64,000 bases of DNA from Chitinophaga pinensis (lineage in GTDB: Bacteria; Bacteroidota; Bacteroidia; B-17B0; Aurantibacillaceae). A program made the translations under genes and the position numbers. The stretch covers positions 16,274-80,273 of the forward strand of contig CAMAPT010000017.1 in assembly GCA_945860225.1 (NCBI GenBank), written 5' to 3'. Under the pieces are notes generated by a model. It saw nothing but the letters and a program-made list of their open reading frames with translations, did no database searches and was not told the DNA's origin. Positions 54,801-63,800 of this stretch are shown piece by piece; the stretch's first letter is position 1, and every line of letters begins with the position of its first letter.

Positions 54801-57800
54801 GAAACTGATGCTGCTACATTATTATTAACTGTTACAGTGATACTATTCGAGTTTGCTGGTGAACCAGTCGCACAACCTGCATTTGAAGTCATAACCACAC
54901 TAATCACATCGTTATTGGCTAAGCCGGTTGAATTATAAGTAGCTGAAGTAGCTCCTCCTATATCAACGCCTTTGTTTTTCCATTGGTAACTCGGACTCGC
55001 TCCTCCATTGGTTGGAGTTGCTGTAAAACTCACAGTGCCACCTGAACAAATTGTAGTAGTTGATGAACTAACAGCCACAGACGCAACTGCATTTGTGGTA
55101 ATCGATATTGTAACCGTATTACTTGTAACTGAAGAACAAATACCACTAGTTACTAAAGCTCTGTAATATTTAGTAGCAGAAAGAGCTCCCATTTGAGCAC
55201 TTGTTAAAGGACTTGCCGTAGCTCCCGAAATATTACTCCAATTACTATTATCTGTTGACGATTGCCATTGTATGTTTCCTGTATAACCGGATAGTGTGAT
55301 ATCTGATGGAGAATTACTACTACAAATAGTTTGTGAACTGGCAGCTGTTCCACCAACACTCACTGCATCTACTGCTATAGTAATGCTATTCGAGTTAGCT
55401 GGTGAACCCGTTGCACAAGTCGCATTAGAGGTCATCACCACGCTAATCACATCGTTATTGGCTAAGCCAGTTGAACTGTAAGTACTTGCTGTTGCACTAC
55501 CAATATCAACGCCGTTTTTCTTCCATTGATACGAAGGACTTGCTCCTCCATTGACTGGAGTAGCAGTAAAGCTTACTTCATTACCTGAACAGATCGTCGT
55601 GGTAGATGAACTTACTGATACGCTAGCTGCTAAATTTGGATTGACTGTAATTGTAATGCTATTTGATTGGGCCGGTGAACCAGTCGCACAAGTCGCGTTC
55701 GAAGTCATCACTACGCTAATGACATCGTTATTAGCTAAACTGGTTGAATTATAAGTACTTGCTGTTGCACTGCCAATATCAACGCCGTTTTTCTTCCATT
55801 GATACGTAGGACTTGCTCCTCCATTAGTTGGAGTCGCTGTAAAACTAACAGATGAACCCGAACATATAGTGGCAGTAGATGAACTAACTGATACACTGGC
55901 TGCTAAATTTGGATTGATTGTAATCGTGATGCTATTTGATTGGGCCGGTGAACCGGTTGCACAAGTCGCGTTCGAAGTCATCACCACGCTAATCACATCG
56001 TTATTGGCTAAGCCAGTTGAACTATACGTACTTGCTGTTGCACTACCAATATCAACGCCGTTTTTCTTCCATTGATACGCAGGACTTGCTCCACCATTGG
56101 TTGGGGTAGCTGTAAAACTAACCGATGAACCTGAACAGATAGTGGAAGTAGACGAACTTACTGATACGCTAGCCGCTAAATTTGGATTAACTATAATGGT
56201 AATACTATTTGATTGGGCAGGTGAACCAGTCGCACAAGTCGCATTCGAAGTCATCACGACGCTAATCACATCGTTATTGACTAAGCCGGTTGAACTATAA
56301 GTACTTGCTGTTGCACTACCAATATCAACGCCGTTTTTCTTCCATTGATACGAAGGGCTTGATCCTCCATTGGTTGGGGTGGCAGTAAAACTGACAGATG
56401 AACCTGAACAGATTGTCGTGGTAGATGAACTTACTGATACGCTGGCTGGTAAATTTGGATTCACCGTCATGGTAACCGTATTACTATTCGCAGCACTACA
56501 AACGCCATTTGTTACTAATGCTCTGTAATAAGTGGTGGCCGTTAATGCACCCATTTGTGCGCCTGTTAAAGGACTTGAAGTTGCTCCTGAAATATCACTC
56601 CAGCTCGAGTTGTCGGAAGATGACTGCCATTGAATGGTTCCTGTATTTCCGGTTAAAGTTACATTAGAAGGTTGATTACCAGAACATAATGTTTGACTGC
56701 TACTGGCTGTGCCTGCTACCGAAACTGGATTAACCGTTACGGTAATGGTATTACTATTTGCTGAGCTACATCCATTTAAGGTTACTGCTGAACGGTAATA
56801 GGTCGTAGCCGTTAATGTGCCCATTTGAGCACTGGTTAATGTAGACCCTGTGGCTCCTGAAACATTGCTCCATGAACTATTATTAGCTGATGATTGCCAT
56901 TGAATACTACCCGAATTGCCGGATAAAGTTAAATCTGTTGGTTGAGTTCCTGAACAAATCGTTTGGCTGCTGCTCGCTGTTCCTGCTGTCGATACGGAAT
57001 TTACAGTAACCGTTAAAGTGTTACTATATAACGCCGTACAACCTGCAGTTGTTAAAGATGCTCTATAATAAGTTGTAACGGCTAACCAACCGGTTACTGC
57101 TCCAGTTAAGGTAGCAGAGGTACCTCCAGCTACATTCGACCAAGTACTATTATTGGTCGATTCTTGCCACTGAATGGAACCTGTATGGCCTGTTAAAGTC
57201 ATATTTGAAGGCTGTGCACCGTAACAAACGGTTTGGGTAGTAGGAGCTGCCGTACCGGCCACAGGTGCTGAATTCACCGTAACTGTAATCACGTTACTGT
57301 TAGCCGAACTACAAACACCGCTCGTTACCACGGCTCTATAATAAGTAGTAGCGGTTAATGACCCTGTTTCTGAACCTGTTAAAGGTGATACTGTAGAACC
57401 AGAAATATCTGTCCACGTGCTATTATTAGGCGATGATTGCCATTGAATGGTTCCTGTATTACCAGACAAAGCGATATTACTTGGTTGAGTGCCCGAACAA
57501 ATGGTTTGATTACCACTAGCTGTACCAGCTACTGTGAGCGGATTAACTGTTACTGTAAGTGTATTACTGTAAACAGATGTACATCCGCTATTGGATAAAG
57601 CCGCTCTAAAATAAGTCGTAGTGCCCAACCATCCGGTTGTAGCTCCAGTTAACGTAGCAGAAGTTCCTCCTGACACATTCGACCAGGTGCTATTATCGGT
57701 AGAAGATTGCCATTGAATATTTCCTGTAGAACCCGTTAAGGTCATATTAGCAGGTTGTGTTCCATAACAAATAGTTTGGGTACTAGCAGCCGCCGCACCT

Positions 57801-60800
57801 GCCACAGGTGTTGAGTTAACAGTCACGGTAATCACGTTACTATTTGCCGCATTACAAACACCGCTAGTTACTGCGGCTCTGTAATAGGTGGTGGCTGTTA
57901 AAGTTCCCATATCTGCCCCTGTTAATGGAGAGACTGTTGCTCCTGAAATATTTGTCCATGTGGAATTATCGGGAGAGGATTGCCATTGAATGGTTCCTGT
58001 GTTGCCGGAAAGTGTAATATTACTTGGTTGAGTGCCTGTACAAATGGTTTGACTTGAACTAGCTGTTCCTGCTACTGACAGAGGTGTGACAGTAATTGTT
58101 AGGGTATTACTAGAAGCTGAACTGCAACTTCCGCTGGTAACAACGGCTCTATAATAAGTGGTTGTGGCTAACCAACCGGTTGTGGCACCTGTTAAATTGG
58201 CAGATGTACCACCTGATACATTCGACCAAGAGCTATTATCTGTAGAAGATTGCCATTGAATAGATCCTGTGTGACCAGAAAGCGTCATGGTTGATGGCGT
58301 TGTTCCATAACATATGGTTTGACTACTAGTAGCAGTGCCACCCACAGAAGAACCTATTGTAACAGTAACTGTATTGCTAGTAGCCGAAGAACAAATACCA
58401 TTGGTTACCAAAGCTCTATAATAAGCAGTGGCAGAAAGATTTCCCATTTGAGCACTCGTTAAAGGACTTGCCGTAGCTCCTGAAATATTACTCCAATTAC
58501 TATTATCTGTTGACAATTGCCATTGGATACTGCCTGTATTACCTGCCAATGTGATATTCGCCGGTTGATTGCCTGAGCATATTGTTTGATTACTGCTAGC
58601 TGTTCCTCCCGCTGAAACGGCATCCACTGTAATCGTAATGCTATTTGATTGCGCCGGCGAACCTGTTGCACAAGTCGCATTCGATGTCATTACCACACTA
58701 ATGACATCGTTATTGGCTAAACCAGTTGAACTATAAGTGCTTGCTGTTGCGCCACCGATATCAACGCCTTTGTTTTTCCATTGGTAGCTTGGGGTACCGC
58801 CATTGGTTGGCGAAGCCGTAAAGCTTACCGCAGAACCTGAACAAATCGTTGTCGTCGATGAACTCACGGATACGCTCGCTGCTAAATTTGGATTGACCAC
58901 GACTGCTCCTGTAACATTACTGGTAACTGCGCCACTGCCACAACCACTTGTGCCAGTAACCACCGCGTAGTAATACAAGGTACCTGCTGTGGCTGTTGAT
59001 GGAGCATATACCGATGAGGTAGCGCCTGCTATTAAAACCGTAGAAGCTCCTGTAGTAGCCGCACTGGTATTACTATACCATTGGTAACTTGTGGCCCCCG
59101 TAGCCACTACACTGAATGAAGTAGCACTCGCATTTAAACACACCGTTTGTGATGAAGCAGATGGTTGAGTAGTAATTGAAGGACCACCGCCACCACCACC
59201 TGATGTTGAAATTGTGACTGTATTTGAATAGGCTGCACAACTTCCACTTCCAGGCCTGGTTATAGCTGCACGGAAATACGTTGTAGAGCTTAAGCTGGCG
59301 GTTGTATAGGTTGCTGTTGTAGCTCCGCTACCTCCGGTTACATTAGCCCAACCCGATGTACCATTGGATGATTCTTGCCATTGGATGGTTGCACCTCTTG
59401 TAGTATGTCCACTTACTGTAATTGTGGTAGAACCACCAGAACATATAGAAGTTGACGTTGGCGAGGCTGTACCCCCAACCGGAGTTGACGACCCGAAAGC
59501 CACTACTACATACTCACCGCTGGTAATTGAAAATCCAGTTGAATTTTTGCAAGAATATGGCGCAACAGTAGTAGGAAAACCAGCCGCTGCTCCCAAAGAT
59601 TGATAAGTACCCGCCGCATTTAAGGAAGCGGCACTAGGTATATAGGTTACCAAATCTAAATCAGATAAATCGGTTGGGCGTTGAAAAGTTGCTGCTATGG
59701 CCGAAGGTGACTGCGCTATGGATTTAAACACCCAATACTCATCAGGGCTTACTCTGCAATACGAACCACCCGACACACTACCGCCACTACCCGCACTAAA
59801 GGCCTCGGCTTGTAAAGTTGAACCACTACCATGAGTCATAGCATTAAGAGTAACCGGGTAATATTTACCAGCCTTACCAATATGATAAGTAGCGTTAGTC
59901 AAACTACTTACTCCGCGAGCAACGCTAAGAGGACCATTTACATACGATATATCAGAACCACCTAAAACTGTACCTGTTGAAGCTATTGTCAATAAAGTAG
60001 TGCTATTGGTCGTTAAAAGTCCATTTGTTAAATTAAGCCCTGATACGGTGCTTGCCTGCGTTAAGGTAACTCCGGTATTGGAAGAAGATAGAGTTTGTGA
60101 GTTATTGATGGTTAGTGTACCTGTTAAGGTACTAGGTAAACCAGAACCAGTAATTTGAGCCGCAGAACCGTTGTATTCGTAATTAGCTCCTGAATTAAAT
60201 GTTCTAGTGGCAGTTAACACAGCTCCTGAGGCTACTCCTGCAACCATTATACCTCCGGTGTGACCCGTTTTTAATGTTGCTCCAGAATTGACTTGAAAAA
60301 TATTTCTATTGCTAGTTGTAAGAGTAGAACTAAAAGATGGTATTACATAAGTACCCATATCAAGCGTACCGTTTACGTAAACACCTCTTTGATAGTACCT
60401 AGTATTAGTTGCATCATAAGAACCATGACAGTATATTTCTGAAAGTAGAGTTATACTAGCTCCACTTGAAATATTCCAGTCCCAATTAGCTCTTTTACCA
60501 AACTCATTTACCATAGAAGAAGTAGGTAGCTTTAAAGTTTTACCAACACCATTCATTGTAGCGTTAACATATCCTGTCTTTGTATCTGCATTGGCAGCAG
60601 ACTGTGCACCTGAGGTACCTCCAGATAAATCAACATTACCTGAAAAATTCCATGTACATGAACTATTGGCGGATGTTGCATTTGTACCATAAAAACTTCC
60701 TCCCGTAACTGAAACATTCCCAGTAACGTTTAAAGTATGACCGCTAGTAGTAGCATAAGTACCATAAAAAGTTCCTCCTGATACAGATAAATTACCAGAA

Positions 60801-63800
60801 ATATTAAGTACTCCGCTACCTCCACTATTTTGAGATTGTATAGCCACTATACCTCCTTCTACCGTAAAATTACCTCCTACATTCCAAGTATATGAGGTTG
60901 TAGCTGAGCAATATAAAGAACCGGTATTTGAGTTTTGCATTTTAAAGTCTCCATTCCACGTAACAGTGGCGCCAATAAGAACATGAGCAGTTTGTGAGGC
61001 ACAATTCCAAGTAACATGATGAAAATTTTGATCTAATCCACTTAATGGTGTTCCAGTATTATTAGTTATACCTGTAACATACATTAACGAACCAGAATCC
61101 CAAGTTGCTGTAGGTATAGCAAAACCATTGCAATTATGCTCATAAGTACCGCCATTTGCTACTCTCATGGTACCGGTTGTAGTTAGGGTAGTACCCGTTC
61201 TTTTGTGGGTACCATATACATAATAATCAGGAGTGGAAGATCCAGCACCAATTACAAATGAAGTACTGGCACTTTGAACAAATGTTTTACCAGACGCTAC
61301 TTGACATTGAGCATTAGAGGATGCGACATTAAATCCTATAGTTCCAGATTGTCCCGTACTTTCTAAAGTTTGGATACCAGAGGTACCATTTAAGTAAATA
61401 TTTCCAGATGTTGAACCACTTTTTGATAATGTACCTGCCGTATGAGTAAAATTGCCCTTAACATATAAATGAGCTTGAGAAACACTAGAATTAGTTAAAT
61501 CTAAAGTACCACCTGATATTATTACATTACCTGTTACATAAACTTTCGCTCCTCCACCTGAAATATTGTCGGTATTAGTATGAATTCTAAACAACCCTCC
61601 GGTTACGGATAAATCACCACTAATATTCAACGTATTAGTTCCACTACTTTGATGTGATGAAACTAAAATTGTTCCTCCACTTATGGTTAAATTATTTCTA
61701 ATTGTCCTATTATTACCATCATTGGAAAAAAATGTATGAGAAGCACTAGTACTATGAATTAAATTATAATAACTTCCAGTAGCAATACTAGATACTGTTG
61801 CTGCCCCTGAAACTTCAAGTGTTGATCCATCACTAAAAGTAATTCCAGTCAATGACATTGCGCCATTTACATGCTTATAATAACCACCTGAGTTTACTAT
61901 TATAGCTGCACTTGCACTATTTGAAACTGTACCATTAACAACGAGAGTACCGTTTAAGGTTAAATCATTACCAGTTCCATTAGCTACTGTCATTGTTGTA
62001 CCTGAAGGAACGGTTAAAGTTTTTGATGCAGCCACCGTTGTTTCGTCGATGCTAATAGATACATTTAGAGTAACGTTGTGGCTAACTGTAATTGAGCTTG
62101 TTGTGCTTGTAGGATATTGTGTTGCCGCAACCCATGTGGTACCATTTATACTTCTTTCCCAGATGGCAATATTTGACCAATTTCCATCACTTATTGTTCT
62201 GTATTGATATGTTGTGGATGAAGGTACAAATTCACCCGATGCCACATGAGCTGCATCACCTGCATATCCATTAAAAGTAATTTGAGTTAATTGAGTTGCA
62301 TCTAAACCTGAAGCTGAAGTCCCAAAAAATAGTTGCCCTGCCGTACCCGAACTTCCAGCTGTACCGGCCCAATCGGTAATAGTTAAAACTCCCGACCATC
62401 CGAGTATATTACTAGCAGAAAAAACAACATCTTGTGTCGCATCTGTACCAGCAAAATCTATCGTCGAGTTTGAGTTTAATTTCAATGTTCCGAATGTTTC
62501 GGTATAACCTGTTGTTGATGCGTCAACACCAGTTGCATATGTACCACCATCCAAGATTAATTGGGTATTAGGGAAAACATTATCTGCTCCATTTTCTAAA
62601 CGACCTGCATTAACGGTTGTTGTTCCTGTATAATCACTAGCAACCGAAAGTCTTAAGGTTCCAACATCAGATTTTATAAGTCCTCCGCTACCAGTAATTT
62701 TTGTACCAGATACAATAATAGTACCCGTACCTGCAAATGTCACATCATATCCCGCGTTTGTAATTCCTCCAGTTAATGTTAACGATGTTCCTAAATTTTC
62801 AATGGTAGATGCAGATCCTAAAGTTATGGCACATGGCAAAGTACCTGTTCCAGTTCCATTAAAGATGGCCCCATTCGAAGAATATCCTGTACTATTAATT
62901 GTAATCGCTTCCGTTGTAGCAAATGCTTTACCATTCACATCTAATGAACCTCCATTATTAATAGTGGTTCCGCCACCATTCGTTCCTAAGGGTCCGTCTG
63001 TTGTGGCACTACCAGCTGAACCTAATTTATAAATACCATTATTAATAGTAACGGCACCTGAAAAAGTATGAGCTCCATCGACCGTCAAAGTACCTGATCC
63101 ATTCTTAGTAACACCTCCAGAGCCCGACATAACTCCTGTGCCAATATTCACTGAATTTGAACCATCAATAGTTAGCAGAAAACCCGCATTATTAATAGTA
63201 CCAGTTATTGAAATATCACCCGATGTTGCTTCAATTTCTGATGCTGAACCTAATACAATAGCGTTATTAAATGAAGAAGCTGTTGATGATGAATTAGTTA
63301 TTGCACCATTATTATTATAACCAGATCCATTAATAGTTATTGTTCGACCCGATGATGAGGATAAACTATAACCATTTAAATCTAAAGAGGTCCCATTAGC
63401 AACAATTACATTTCTACCGGCAAGAGCACTAGATTCTCCTAATGGTCCTGATGTTTGAGTTCCTGCTATACCTAATTTTAATATTCCGTTAGAAATTGTA
63501 TATGCTCCAGTATTAGTATTCAAGCCAGAAAGGGTTAAGGTTCCAGCACCTGATTTAACGAAACCTAAAGTACCTGCAGTATTTTTTATAACACCAGAAA
63601 AGGTAGTGGAAGTTCCATCAGCACCACAAGTTAACGTAGGCGTGCCCGATAAACCATCTATAACTCCGGCACCCGTTATGGAGCCTACCTCTTCTGAAAA
63701 TCCGGCTAGATTAAAAGTACCACTTACTGTTACCGCACTTCCGTTTGGAATAACACCAGCTGCGCCTAATTGTAATTTAGACCCCGAACCAATTGTAGTG

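Noticed and set aside
54750..56300. Several similar 60-68-residue open frames on the plus strand
   Set aside because: They repeat because the adhesin DNA repeats, lie opposite a clear coding frame and show no protein family features.
53052..56456. Regularly spaced repeats resembling a CRISPR or tandem array
   Set aside because: Units are 228-273 bp, keep one reading frame and encode SprB or Ig-like domains; there are no short palindromic repeats with unique spacers.
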